64,000 nt of DNA from Synergistaceae bacterium (GTDB taxonomy: Bacteria > Synergistota > Synergistia > Synergistales > Aminobacteriaceae): contig JAFSKV010000066.1 of the NCBI GenBank assembly GCA_017448795.1, forward strand, positions 1-64,000. The letters run 5' to 3'. Position numbers and translations under genes: made by a program. Position 1 is the stretch's first letter. The number at the start of each line of letters is the position of its first letter. Shown piece after piece: positions 33,203 through 45,590 of the stretch. The notes under the pieces are model-generated. The model searched no databases and had not been told where the DNA came from. It was given only the letters and a program-made list of their open reading frames with translations.

Positions 33203-34648
33203 CTAGAACAATTTTTTGAACCTGTCAAAAACTTTCCCCACGAACTGGAACACGTTGGCCGGCCTCTGCTCATCCTGCCTTTCATCCTCGCCGTAATCAT
33301 CCCCGTAGCCTTCTTCCTGTTCCCCCTCATATCCCCCCGGCTCATAGCTGCCTGCGTCCTCGTCCGGCTCTTCGTCCTCATCATCATACAGCCCTTCCGT
33401 GTCCCTGTCCCTGCGTTCCTTGCGCTTCTGCTCTTGGCGGCTTCTCTGCTCTGAGCGCTCGGACAGCCCTGGAAGCACCTGGTCAGATTCCATGAAAACG
33501 TACGGGTCGCGCTCGACTGTAACCTGATACTTGAGTATCCCCGCCGCGCTGACGAATGAGGCGTTGTCGAGACCCGGGGGCATAGCGTAGACCGGCTCGA
33601 CTGCTCTCCGCACCGGCATCTGTAGTATGTTCTCAAGCATCATGTCTATTCCGGGCGTGTCGCTCACTCCTCCTGACAGGATTATTCCGCTGGGGAAATT
33701 CTGGGGCGTGCACTCGGACAGCTCGTCGCGGACATATTTCCCGAAAAGCTCCTCAAGGCGGGCAAGGACAACGTCAAGGGCGAAATCGACATCAATCCCG
33801 TTCTGCCGCAGCTCCTCTTCGTCGGCCGTGAATATGCGCTTCTTGAGATGCTCGGCTTCCCCGGGTGAAATGTGGAGCACCTGTGCTAGGTCATTGCGGA
33901 CATGGTCGCCGCCTATAGGGATGCTTATGACGCGGAAAGCCCGGCCGTTGCGGTAAAGGACAATGCCTGTCGTCCCTCCGCCTATGCAGATTGAGATACA
34001 GCCGGAACGCATCTCTTCCTCGTAGACAGCACCAAGTGACGAGGCAAGGGGCTTAAGCACTAGGCCCTTCACGTTCAGCCCGACAGTCTGGACACAGTTC
34101 ACGACATTCTGCGCGTAAGTCATGGGAACTGCAACTGTCTGCATCCATATGTCAAGGCGGCTTCCGTTCATGTTGAGCGGCTCATCAATCGGCCGTCCGT
34201 CAAGCTCGTAACTCGTGGGTATCATGTGAAGGGAATACATGTTGTTCCTTGTGGCTGAAGCTAATACTGAGTTTGCCCTTGCGCGGTCAATGACACGGTT
34301 CAGGTCTCCTTCCTCGACTGACTTGGACTCCCGCCCTCCAAGCGTCACCATCCCGTGAGTCGACTCGCTCTCCACGTCCATTGCGTTGAATGCAACAACT
34401 ACATTGCTCAGGCGTTTGGCTGATATTCCGGTTATGCTCTGCGCGTCCTTAAATGCCTTCTCCACTGACTGCCGGGCATCCTGGAGGCTGACGATGATTC
34501 CCTTTGAGATCCCGCGCGAAGGTGCAATCCCGAACCCTACAACGTGGACAGAGTCAGGATAACGGCGGTCTCTCTCCGCTACTATCATAGCAATCTTCGT
34601 AGTCCCCATGCTTAACCCCACTAGGAGGTTGTCAGATTTTCCCGGCAT
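33203..34648 (-). CDS. ftsA: Cell division protein FtsA
   Basis: A 481-residue actin-like protein tethering FtsZ to the membrane. Features: phosphate-1 loop VGLSMGTTKIAMIV, the 1C subdomain (about 85-160), ICIGGGTTGIVLYRNG (phosphate 2), IILSGGVSDTPGIDMMLEN (adenosine motif), an acidic linker (about 400-460, many D/E) and a C-terminal amphipathic helix VFQFVGKVFDRFKKLF. Longer than usual because of that acidic linker. Confidence 0.95.
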   Translation of the reverse strand: MPGKSDNLLVGLSMGTTKIAMIVAERDRRYPDSVHVVGFGIAPSRGISKGIIVSLQDARQSVEKAFKDAQSITGISAKRLSNVVVAFNAMDVESESTHGMVTLGGRESKSVEEGDLNRVIDRARANSVLASATRNNMYSLHMIPTSYELDGRPIDEPLNMNGSRLDIWMQTVAVPMTYAQNVVNCVQTVGLNVKGLVLKPLASSLGAVYEEEMRSGCISICIGGGTTGIVLYRNGRAFRVISIPIGGDHVRNDLAQVLHISPGEAEHLKKRIFTADEEELRQNGIDVDFALDVVLARLEELFGKYVRDELSECTPQNFPSGIILSGGVSDTPGIDMMLENILQMPVRRAVEPVYAMPPGLDNASFVSAAGILKYQVTVERDPYVFMESDQVLPGLSERSEQRSRQEQKRKERRDRDTEGLYDDEDEEPDEDAGSYEPGGYEGEQEEGYGDDYGEDERQDEQRPANVFQFVGKVFDRFKKLF

Positions 34649-34700
34649 TTTTCTTTACGTTCCCTTCTTTGTTTTCTGTATTTCGCGGTGCATTGGTGAA

Positions 34701-35465
34701 TTATAACTTACGCAGAAATATTTTCCCCTCATATGTCGCGTCTATTATATGGTTGCCGCCCTCAGAGACAAGCCTCATGAACACGTCATCTATCTCCGCC
34801 CCGACATCATGGCCTGAGTATTTCCCCCGCTGGAGGTAGAGCTCGAATCTCTGCGCGCCGTGGGAAAGCTTCAGGAAAAACAGGTCCATCCCCGCCCGGC
34901 GCTCCCATGTTATGTCAGTCGCGGCCTCGTACCATTTGCACCCCCTGAAGTCCTCAAGAAACGACGCTATCACCCCTGTGTCAATCGGCGACTTGAACAC
35001 CCCGCTCATCTGGGGCTGCGGCTCCCCGTCCTGCGCGTTCCCGTCGTCAGGTATCTTCCAGACGAGACGGCCCGCCTGGTCATCATTCTGCCGCCCGCGC
35101 TCGAAAAGCCACATCCTCCCCTCGCGCGAGATGCACCAAATATGGCCGCGCCAGTCCACCTTCACCCATGCCGTGAGCCAGTCTATCCTCGTCCTGAAAC
35201 GGCCTATGCCCTCCATCTCCGTGCTGACTGTGACGGGCATGTCCCGCTCAAGGAACTCCTTCATACCGTCAGCGTCCTTCAGCATGTAGGGCCAGAAAGT
35301 CAGGCATCTTTTCGGGAAAACGTCCCACAGCCTCCGCTCAAGTGCCTGGGACTGGGACTCAACCTTGTAGCCCCTCAGCGTGAACCAGTACCTGTAATCC
35401 GACATGTACAGGAGACTTCCCGCCGCTATTGCAAGCAGAAAAAGCCTCGACGACCTGACACGCAC
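34701..35465 (-). CDS. FtsQ-like cell division membrane protein
   Basis: A 254-residue protein with one N-terminal membrane helix (about 6-21) and a periplasmic domain of about 230 residues (LWDVFPKRCLTFWPYMLK, WLTAWVKVDWRGHIWCIS). Its place between murB and ftsA, size and topology fit FtsQ/DivIB, but the POTRA sequence is too divergent to be sure. It starts at a GTG 7 bases after the murB stop with a weak ribosome site, consistent with coupling. Confidence 0.68.
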   Translation of the reverse strand: MRVRSSRLFLLAIAAGSLLYMSDYRYWFTLRGYKVESQSQALERRLWDVFPKRCLTFWPYMLKDADGMKEFLERDMPVTVSTEMEGIGRFRTRIDWLTAWVKVDWRGHIWCISREGRMWLFERGRQNDDQAGRLVWKIPDDGNAQDGEPQPQMSGVFKSPIDTGVIASFLEDFRGCKWYEAATDITWERRAGMDLFFLKLSHGAQRFELYLQRGKYSGHDVGAEIDDVFMRLVSEGGNHIIDATYEGKIFLRKL

Positions 35466-35472
35466 AGCAGGA

Positions 35473-36375
35473 TCACTGAGACCTGAAGCACGGGGAAAGC
35501 GTCCTTATTTCCGGCTCTAAGATGATTCCCGTCTGCTCACGGACTCTTTCCGCGCACAAAGCCGCCAGCTCCGTAACGTCAAAGCTTGAAGCGTTCCCTG
35601 TGTTCACTATGAAGTTAGCGTGCTTCTCAGACACAGACGCTCCGCCGACAGTGAGTCCCTTGCACCCGCATTCATCGAGGAGCTTTCCTGCTGAATACCC
35701 TTCAGGGTTCTTGAACGTGCAGCCCGCGCTTCGGAAATTCAGAGGCTGGTTCTTCCGCTTCTCCATGAAGGAAATATATTCGTCCCTGTCGCCGGGAGCG
35801 GCACTCCTGAATTTCATCAGTGCTGACACCGCAATTACCCCCATGCCAGACAAAGCGCAGTGCCTGTAGCCGTACTCAAACTCGCCGCGCCTGTAAGTCC
35901 TGAGATTCCCGGAGCTGTCGACGGCTTTCACTGACTCGGCAAATTCGCAGACACCGCGGCCGCCCGCCCCTGCGTTGCCCATCAGCGCGCCGCCCAGAGT
36001 GCCGGGTATTCCCGCGGCAAACTCAAGCCCTCCCAAGCCCATGACGCTAAGGGATGACACCAGACGCGGGAAACTATAGCCTGCTTCGATTTCTGCGGAA
36101 AATTCATCGCGCCGGATGAAAGAGACAAGCCTTCTTGTTGAGATTACGAGGCCGGGTATTATGCCGTCGGGAATGATGAGGTTGCTTCCGCCTCCTATGA
36201 CGTACACGGGAATGCCCCCCGCCTGCCTGATTATTTCCTGAAGCTGCGGCAACGATTCAGGCTGGGCAAAAAATTCCGCTGTCCCTCCTGTCTCCAAAGT
36301 GGAGAGATGAGACAGAGGCTGGTTTTCCATTATAATTATGTCGGGCGATTGTGGAAATAAACTGTTCAACGGCAT
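35473..36375 (-). CDS. murB: UDP-N-acetylenolpyruvoylglucosamine reductase
   Basis: A 300-residue FAD enzyme that reduces UDP-GlcNAc-enolpyruvate to UDP-MurNAc. Motifs: YVIGGGSNLIIPD (FAD), GLEFAAGIPGTLGGALMGNAGA, FGYR-like FEYGYRHC, the catalytic Ser region RSAGCTFKNPEG, LLDECGCKGLTVGGASVSEKHANF, and the C-terminal Glu in LEPEIRTL. The start is uncertain: ATG 36375 (used; keeps the FPxxxIxxENxPLS lead-in) or 36330. Neither has a clear ribosome site. Confidence 0.93.
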   Translation of the reverse strand: MPLNSLFPQSPDIIIMENQPLSHLSTLETGGTAEFFAQPESLPQLQEIIRQAGGIPVYVIGGGSNLIIPDGIIPGLVISTRRLVSFIRRDEFSAEIEAGYSFPRLVSSLSVMGLGGLEFAAGIPGTLGGALMGNAGAGGRGVCEFAESVKAVDSSGNLRTYRRGEFEYGYRHCALSGMGVIAVSALMKFRSAAPGDRDEYISFMEKRKNQPLNFRSAGCTFKNPEGYSAGKLLDECGCKGLTVGGASVSEKHANFIVNTGNASSFDVTELAALCAERVREQTGIILEPEIRTLSPCFRSQ

Positions 36376-36419
36376 CACGCATTCATTAAAATCACGGTCA
36401 ATTTTCTGGTAATTATACC

Positions 36420-37787
36420 CTAAACATTTTGATTCTCAGCTAGGAAATTTTCACCAAGCCTGTAGACATCCCCCGCTCCCATGGTAAGAAGCAGGTCTCC
36501 TGGCTCAAGCTCCTTCTCAAGTGTCCCGCCTGCCCCGCCAATGCTGAGGGCTTCAATCCTTCCGCACCCCTGCCGTATGACTTCCTGGGATGAGCTGTGA
36601 GGGCGTTCCTCTTCTCCAGCGGAATATACAGGGAGTATGTATGCTTTATCCGCCGCGCTGAGAGCCTCCGCTATTTTCCCGGCGAACATGGCCGTCCTTG
36701 TGAACCTGTGAGGCTGATATACCACGACGATTCTTCTTTCGGGATATATTCCTCTTACTGCCGCGAGAGTGGCCCGGATTTCCGACGGATGATGCGCGTA
36801 ATCATCCATGACAAGAACGCCGCTTACCGTGCCCTTGACCTGCATACGTCTTTCAGAGCCGTGAAAGCCCCGCAGAATTTCCGCGCTTGTGGCGAAGTTA
36901 ATGCCGCAGATTTCAGCCGCCGCTATTGCCGCAAGGGCGTTAAGTACGTTGTGTTCCCCTGAAACTTTGAGGGTGAGACGGCCTTCTTCCCTGCCGAGAT
37001 GAGAGACGGTGCAGGAGATTCCTCCGCCGTGATTCCGGGTCAAGTCATAAGCTCCCCAGTCCCACGATTTCCCCCAGCCGTAACGGAGGATGCCCCCGCG
37101 GGATTTTCCGCACAGCTCAAATACGCGGGAAGAGCCTTCGTCCTCAGCGCAGAGAATCAGAGTCCCTCCTTCCTTTCTTCCGTCAGCAAAACGCGTGAAA
37201 GCCTTGATTACGTCCTCACGCGCCGGATAATGGTCGACGTGATCCCAGTCAGCATTAGTGATCACAGCGATGTCGGGCGTGAAAAGCTCGAATGACCCGT
37301 CAGACTCGTCAAGCTCGGCGATGAAGTGAGGCCCTGAGCCTGACACTGAGTTCGAGCCAATGTCAGGGACGTTTGCGCCTACGTAGACTGTGGGACTGAG
37401 GCCGGCCTTGAGGAAAATTAGCCCCGCCATTGATGTCGTCGTAGTCTTTCCGTGGGCTCCTGCTATGCCGATGCCGCATGACCTGTTGAAGAGGAAGCTC
37501 AATGCCTGCGCCCGCGAGAATACCGGGATGCCTCTTTCTGACGCGCTCAATACTTCGGGGTTGTCGCGGTGAACTGCGCTACTGAGAATTAAAGCGTCTG
37601 GTTTGTGAGTGTCTATGTGGGAAGGTGAGTGAGGAATTTCGCAGGTGATACTGCCTAAGTCATAGTGTGAGGGCTTGAGGTCGCAGCCTGAGACTTCGAG
37701 GCCTTGGGACTTGAGGAGGAGGGCAAGCGCGCTCATACCAGCCCCGCCGATTCCCATAAGGTGGACGCGGTGAATGTTCTGTAACAT
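36420..37787 (-). CDS. murC: UDP-N-acetylmuramate--L-alanine ligase
   Basis: A 455-residue Mur ligase. N-terminal UDP-binding domain with HLMGIGGAGMSALA, the central ATPase loop GIAGAHGKTTTTSM, TNADWDHVDHYP with the metal His, SGEHNVLNALAA, and the C-terminal DDYAHHPSEIRATL and VVVYQPHRFTRT. First gene of the mur-fts operon. The ATG at 37787 lacks a strong ribosome site. A GTG at 37805 lies next to a gagga sequence but is too close to it. Confidence 0.95.
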   Translation of the reverse strand: MLQNIHRVHLMGIGGAGMSALALLLKSQGLEVSGCDLKPSHYDLGSITCEIPHSPSHIDTHKPDALILSSAVHRDNPEVLSASERGIPVFSRAQALSFLFNRSCGIGIAGAHGKTTTTSMAGLIFLKAGLSPTVYVGANVPDIGSNSVSGSGPHFIAELDESDGSFELFTPDIAVITNADWDHVDHYPAREDVIKAFTRFADGRKEGGTLILCAEDEGSSRVFELCGKSRGGILRYGWGKSWDWGAYDLTRNHGGGISCTVSHLGREEGRLTLKVSGEHNVLNALAAIAAAEICGINFATSAEILRGFHGSERRMQVKGTVSGVLVMDDYAHHPSEIRATLAAVRGIYPERRIVVVYQPHRFTRTAMFAGKIAEALSAADKAYILPVYSAGEEERPHSSSQEVIRQGCGRIEALSIGGAGGTLEKELEPGDLLLTMGAGDVYRLGENFLAENQNV

Positions 37788-37837
37788 GAGAGAAAAATTT
37801 TTCACTCCTCGATGCAATATGTCGCTCTGAAAACCGT

Positions 37838-37846
37838 ATTGTAACA
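37838..37846 (-). promoter_or_regulatory. Extended -10 promoter of mur-fts operon
   Basis: Minus strand TGTTACAAT (37838-37846): TG, one base, TACAAT. No good -35. Start near 37831, about 45 nt before murC. Confidence 0.5.
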
Positions 37847-37940
37847 CGGCGTGAAGAAATCACCTGGTCATGAAAACAGAGGGGCAGTCTTTCAGGATTT
37901 TGAGGCTCAAGCATGAGAGAACATGCGCTCCCTAACGGAG

Positions 37941-37974
37941 AAAAAAAATTCCCCCCGGTCCCGGAACCAGGGGG
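37941..37974 (-). terminator. Terminator of glycosyltransferase gene
   Basis: Nine-bp stem (37966-37974 with 37951-37959, one G-U), loop 6, followed on the minus strand by a U-run of eight (37941-37948). Confidence 0.85.
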
Positions 37975-37994
37975 ATGATTATTCCTTCTGTCTT

Positions 37995-41403
<3,409 letters not shown>

Positions 41404-41407
<4 letters not shown>

Positions 41408-42063
41408 TCTATTTTCCCTCCTAATATATGACCCATCCGGTGAGCCTTTGTGCCCAAGTATTTCTCGTTGTACTCGTTGGGACTAATGACGATTGGGACG
41501 CGCTCGGTGATTTCTATGCCGTATTGTTCGAGGCCGGAAATCTTGCCGGGGTTGTTGGTCATCAGGCGTATCTGCTTGAGGCCTAAGTCCTTGAGGATCT
41601 CCGCGCCGGTTCCGTATTCCCTCATGTCGGGCGGGAAACCTAACGCAACATTAGCGTCCACAGTGTCGAGTCCCTCATCCTGGAGCTTGTAGGCACGCAG
41701 CTTGTTGAGGAGTCCTATTCCGCGTCCTTCCTGCCTCATGTAGAGCAATGCCCCGCGCCCCTCGTCAGCAATCATCTTCAAGGCCGTGTGCAATTGCGGC
41801 CCGCAGTCGCAGCGAAGAGAGCCGAGAACATCCCCGGTGAAGCACTCGCTGTGTATTCGGACTAGGACGGGTTCGGGAGTCCCAATATCACCCATGACCA
41901 GCGCAAGGTGAGTGTGTGAGTCGTCATCTTGGGTTATGCTCCTGTACGCGCTGACCTGAAATGTTCCCCATTGGGTCGGGATTGGGACGGTTAATTTCTT
42001 CTCGACGCGCTTGAAGTTTGACTTTGTGATTATGATTTCGTGATTATGGTTATGGCAGTCCAA
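41404..42063 (-). CDS. ribA: GTP cyclohydrolase II
   Basis: A 219-residue enzyme opening riboflavin synthesis from GTP. Zinc Cys cluster [19 protein letters not shown], the substrate motif [20 protein letters not shown], and [14 protein letters not shown] are intact. It seems to start at TTG 42063 with an agagag site. Its first 30 residues ([17 protein letters not shown] then PTQWGTF) resemble the linker of bifunctional RibBA, so the RibB half may have been lost. No ribB is in the window. Confidence 0.9.
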
Positions 42064-42094
42064 GTATTTATCATCTCTCTTTGCTGGGCTAATT

Positions 42095-42373
42095 TTAGCG
42101 GATATATCTTACTTCGCCAAAATATTGCCTCCAAGCAGCAATAATCATACTGCTGTCATTCTCAATAACCCGCATTATTCTCCGCAGAGTCTTAGGCGGT
42201 ATCAATGCATCGTTATGGCACAATTCCACTTTGCCGTCGCTGGTTATCCACAATTTTGCGGTCAGAGCAGACTGGCGGGCATATGCAACGTGAACATGGA
42301 CAGGTTCAAAGAGCTGGTTCTCGTTTGACCAGAAGAAGACAACGTACCTACCTACCCAGAGAATCGTCGGCAC
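42095..42373 (-). CDS. DUF4160-like protein
   Basis: A 92-residue protein starting at [41 protein letters not shown], then a Trp-containing C-terminus. This matches the pattern of DUF4160 proteins, small proteins often paired with a second small gene and suspected to be toxin-antitoxin-like. It overlaps the end of the upstream gene by 26 bases, implying coupling. Function unproven. Confidence 0.72.
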   Translation of the reverse strand: MPTILWVGRYVVFFWSNENQLFEPVHVHVAYARQSALTAKLWITSDGKVELCHNDALIPPKTLRRIMRVIENDSSMIIAAWRQYFGEVRYIR

Positions 42374-42626
42374 CGAAAATCCCTCCGTCCTTTGAGAACT
42401 CTACGAACAGTGCCTCATTCCTCATCACAAGCTGCCTCAAAAAAAGCATCTCCAGGTACGAATAGCCATTATTCTCCCACCTGAACATTGGTAGCCAGCA
42501 TTCCGCACTCTTGAACATGCCGTCATCTGTCGGTGTCTCAATGTAGACCTTGACCGTTCCGTCCGGGTACATCTCTGAGTGTGTAATCTCTGTGTTGTCG
42601 TTGAGGGTCATGAACGGGTACATCAT
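42348..42626 (-). CDS. Small partner of DUF4160-like protein
   Basis: A 92-residue soluble protein ([49 protein letters not shown]). I do not recognise the family. It occupies the place usually taken by the DUF2442-type partner of DUF4160. ATG at 42626 or 42623, with aaaggag about 14 bases upstream. Its upstream region holds a possible -10 (TAATAT). Confidence 0.62.
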   Translation of the reverse strand: MMYPFMTLNDNTEITHSEMYPDGTVKVYIETPTDDGMFKSAECWLPMFRWENNGYSYLEMLFLRQLVMRNEALFVEFSKDGGIFGADDSLGR

Positions 42627-42687
42627 TGTGACAGTCTCATCTCCTTTCGGGTTATATTAGCACACAAACAGCACGGGCAAATCCTCA

Positions 42688-42696
42688 TGCTATAAT
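42688..42696 (+). promoter_or_regulatory. Extended -10 promoter of mtnA
   Basis: TGCTATAAT (42688-42696), no clear -35. Start near 42703, a short leader of about 28 nt with no room for a SAM riboswitch. Confidence 0.6.
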
Positions 42697-42730
42697 CACG
42701 TTCATCAATCCCAGAACGAAGGCGGCAAAC

Positions 42731-43816
42731 ATGAACATACTCACATACGAATCTGTCTCACTCGACGAAAACGAACCTTCCCTCCTCATCCTCGACCAGA
42801 CGAAATTACCCAACGACATCAACATTCTTCACCTGACCGACATTCACGACATTCACCGCGCAATCTACACCCTTCAAGTCCGAGGAGCCCCGGCAATCGG
42901 AATAGCGGCCGCGTTCGGACTCTACCTGTCAGCAAGAAGCCTCAACGCTCAGGATTACCCCTCATTCATGGCCGGACTCAAAGAAGCCCGCGACTTTCTC
43001 AATTCCGCCCGGCCTACAGCGGTAAATCTCTCGTGGGCATTGAACAGGCTCTACTCAGTCGCAGAAGATAGCAGGGACAAATCCATTCCCGAAATCGTCG
43101 AGGCACTGAAGCTTGAAGCACTCGCGATTAAGTCAGAGGACACGGAAATGTGCAGGCGAATCGGTGAGCACGGCCTGACGCTCATTCATGACGGCGTAAC
43201 AATCCTCACTCACTGCAACGCCGGGCAGCTCGCAACGTCAAAATACGGCACGGCACTAGCTCCCATTCATCTTGGCCGCGAAAAGGGAATGAATTTCAGA
43301 GTCTACTGCGATGAGACAAGGCCGCTGTTACAGGGTGCGAGGCTGACAGCGTTTGAGCTTATGGCGGATGGGGTAGATACAACGCTGATTTGCGACAACA
43401 TGGCCGGGCAGGTCATGAAGGAAGGGAAGATTGACGCGGTATTTGTGGGGTGCGACAGGGTGGCCGCCAACGGGGACTCGTGCAACAAAATCGGAACATC
43501 AAGCCTCGCGGTTCTGGCGAAATATTACGGCGTTCCTTTCTACGTTCTCGGTCCAACGTCAACAATAGACATGAGCATTCAGACGGGGGCGGAAATCGTC
43601 ATCGAACAGCGCAAGCCCGAAGAAATCACGGAGATGTGGTACGCTCAGAGAATGGCTCCCCAAGACGTGAAGGTGTATAACCCGGCGTTTGACGTTACGG
43701 ATCATGAGCTTATCACCGGGATTGTTACCGAACACGGAATCGCAAGGCCTCCCTACACTGACAGCCTCCGGGAGATTTTCACGACAATAGAGAAGCCCAG
43801 TACTCCGAGCCTCTAG
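42731..43816 (+). CDS. mtnA: S-methyl-5-thioribose-1-phosphate isomerase
   Basis: A 361-residue methionine-salvage isomerase converting methylthioribose-1-phosphate to methylthioribulose-1-phosphate. Motifs: VRGAPAIGIAAAFG, the catalytic Cys in LTHCNAG, DETRPLLQGARLTAFEL, DNMAGQVM, and GCDRVAANGDSCNKIGT with the catalytic Asp. No other salvage genes are adjacent. Its 3' end overlaps ribE on the opposite strand by 38 bases. Confidence 0.95.
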   Translation: MNILTYESVSLDENEPSLLILDQTKLPNDINILHLTDIHDIHRAIYTLQVRGAPAIGIAAAFGLYLSARSLNAQDYPSFMAGLKEARDFLNSARPTAVNLSWALNRLYSVAEDSRDKSIPEIVEALKLEALAIKSEDTEMCRRIGEHGLTLIHDGVTILTHCNAGQLATSKYGTALAPIHLGREKGMNFRVYCDETRPLLQGARLTAFELMADGVDTTLICDNMAGQVMKEGKIDAVFVGCDRVAANGDSCNKIGTSSLAVLAKYYGVPFYVLGPTSTIDMSIQTGAEIVIEQRKPEEITEMWYAQRMAPQDVKVYNPAFDVTDHELITGIVTEHGIARPPYTDSLREIFTTIEKPSTPSL

Positions 43817-44411
43817 CGTCAGGCTGAAATCCCGCGAGCCTCGCAGCATATTTCCCAAGAATATCCGTCTCAATGTTGACGATTCCCCCGGCCATGACTC
43901 CCCCAAGCGTCGTGGCCTCAAGAGTCGCCGGGATAATCCCAACGCTGAATGACTCGCTCCCGGCATCAATCACTGTCAGGCTCACACCGTCAACAGCAAC
44001 GCTCCCCTTCTCCACAATCCCCCGCAGAAGCTCGCGGTTTTCCGGGACAAACACAGCTTCCTTTGTGTCAGTCCCATGAATAGCCCTCAGCGTCGCCACA
44101 CCGTCAACATGTCCAAGCACTAAATGACCGTCCAGCCTGTCAGTGAGCCTCATTGCTCGCTCAAGATTGACCCTCACGCCGGGACGCAATCCGCGCCCGA
44201 ACCACGTCCGCGAAAATGTCTCCTGCATCATATCAACGTCAAAGGTGTGTGAGTCATTGCGCGTTACGGTGAGACATGCCCCGCTGACGCTGACCGACTG
44301 CCCGGTGAAAAGTTCCCCCGAAATCCCCGCCTCAACCGTCAGTCTGTAATACGTTCCCCTGCGGCTGAAGCTTCGTATTGTCCCTGTCGTCTCTATAAGC
44401 CCGGTGAACAT
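43779..44411 (-). CDS. ribE: Riboflavin synthase alpha chain
   Basis: A 210-residue tandem-barrel enzyme forming riboflavin from two lumazines. First half: MFTGLIETTGTI, VSVSGACLTVT; second half: DGHLVLGHVDGVATL and KGSVAVDGVSLTV. C-terminal helix present. It overlaps ribD by 19 bases, so the two are coupled, and overlaps mtnA tail-to-tail. Confidence 0.95.
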   Translation of the reverse strand: MFTGLIETTGTIRSFSRRGTYYRLTVEAGISGELFTGQSVSVSGACLTVTRNDSHTFDVDMMQETFSRTWFGRGLRPGVRVNLERAMRLTDRLDGHLVLGHVDGVATLRAIHGTDTKEAVFVPENRELLRGIVEKGSVAVDGVSLTVIDAGSESFSVGIIPATLEATTLGGVMAGGIVNIETDILGKYAARLAGFQPDARGSEYWASLLS

Positions 44412-45502
44412 GATAGCCTTCCTTCCGTCATAATGTCCCCGCCAAGAATGAGCGTCCTTGCCCCGGTGAGAGTGAATGCCGCCTTTACGTCCCGGAATCC
44501 CGCCCCTACATCAAGCCCCCTGCCCTCGCCGAATATTTTTGCCGACGCTGTGAATATCCTCATGTAATCCGCAAGACCCTCACGGAGAAACGCGCTCAAC
44601 ACTTCCGGGCCTCCCTCGGCCATGAGAGTCAACACTCCGAGTCCAGCAAGAGTCCTCAACGCCTGGAACAAATCAACATGTCCGCCTGATGATGGGACTT
44701 CCTCGACCTTTGCGCCGGAATCCTCAAGTGCTTTCTTCTGCTGACGGTCTGAATTTTCCGCCGTGAGGATGATACATTTCCCGTCCGTCCCGATTACTTT
44801 TGCTGACGGGGGAGTCCTCAAGCGCGAGTCCAGTATCACACGCATGGGGTTCACTCCGTCGACAAGCCTCACTGTAAGCTCCGGGTCATCAGCCAGCACA
44901 GTCCCAACACCAACAAGAACAGCGTCATTCTCCGCCCTCATCCTGTGAGCCTCAGTGCGTGCTTCCAGTCCCGTTATCCATTTGCTTGACCCGTTGGCGA
45001 GATTCATCCGGCCGTCCAAGCTCATTGCAGCCTTCAGACTCACGAAAGGACGGCCGTATTTGTGGACGAAAACAAAGCCCTTGTTGAGGAATTTTGCCGA
45101 CTCTGTGATTTCACCTTCAAGCTCCGTTACAGTTATTCCTGCCTCACGAAGGATTGATATTCCGCGCCCGTTGACTTTGGGATTAGGGTCTCTCATCGCG
45201 GTAACAACATGGCCGACCCATTCAGCTACAAGCCTGTTTGCGCAGGGGGGAGTCTTCCCGTAGTGGGAGCATGGCTCAAGTGTTACGTAGACCGTTGAGC
45301 CTCTCACGTCATGGCCGCGTGAATGTGCGTCATTGATGGCCTCGATTTCTGCGTGAGGATTTCCGCACTTGTGATGCCAGCCCGTGCCGATGATTTGACC
45401 GTCCTTCACGATTACACAGCCCACCATAGGATTCGGGGAAGTGCGGCCGAGTCCGTTTCTTGCGAGCGACAATGCGCGGGACATGTATTCTGTGTGTATG
45501 AT
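44393..45502 (-). CDS. ribD: Bifunctional riboflavin deaminase/reductase RibD
   Basis: A roughly 369-residue enzyme. Deaminase domain with zinc ligands (NPHAEIEAI and LEPCSHYGKTPPCAN), then the reductase domain (VSLKAAMSLDGRMN, DAVLVGVGTVLADDP, LMAEGGPEVLSAFL). Start is odd. An ATG at 45547 lies inside the promoter spacer, and an ATG at 45484 is 25 bases after the only ribosome site and removes conserved residues. The site GGAGG (45510-45514) points to ATC at 45502 with 7-base spacing, giving IIHTEYMSRALSLA, which fits the family. A non-AUG start is therefore proposed, with ATG 45484 as the fallback. Confidence 0.9.
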   Translation of the reverse strand: MIHTEYMSRALSLARNGLGRTSPNPMVGCVIVKDGQIIGTGWHHKCGNPHAEIEAINDAHSRGHDVRGSTVYVTLEPCSHYGKTPPCANRLVAEWVGHVVTAMRDPNPKVNGRGISILREAGITVTELEGEITESAKFLNKGFVFVHKYGRPFVSLKAAMSLDGRMNLANGSSKWITGLEARTEAHRMRAENDAVLVGVGTVLADDPELTVRLVDGVNPMRVILDSRLRTPPSAKVIGTDGKCIILTAENSDRQQKKALEDSGAKVEEVPSSGGHVDLFQALRTLAGLGVLTLMAEGGPEVLSAFLREGLADYMRIFTASAKIFGEGRGLDVGAGFRDVKAAFTLTGARTLILGGDIMTEGRLSCSPGL

Positions 45503-45534
45503 TGTGATACCTCCGGGAAAATTTTGTTGGCTGT

Positions 45535-45563
45535 ATTTTATTCGCATGGTGTATGATTGGCAA
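45535..45563 (-). promoter_or_regulatory. Promoter of ribD-ribE
   Basis: Minus strand TTGCCA (45558-45563), 17 bases, TAAAAT (45535-45540); start near 45528. There is no space for an FMN riboswitch between it and ribD. Confidence 0.68.
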
Positions 45564-45590
45564 TTATTTTTCAGGAGGCAAGATTAAACC

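Noticed and set aside
42697-42730. SAM riboswitch before mtnA
   Set aside because: The leader is about 28 nt, far too short.
45503-45590. FMN riboswitch before ribD
   Set aside because: The leader is only about 26 nt and none of the RFN conserved boxes are seen.
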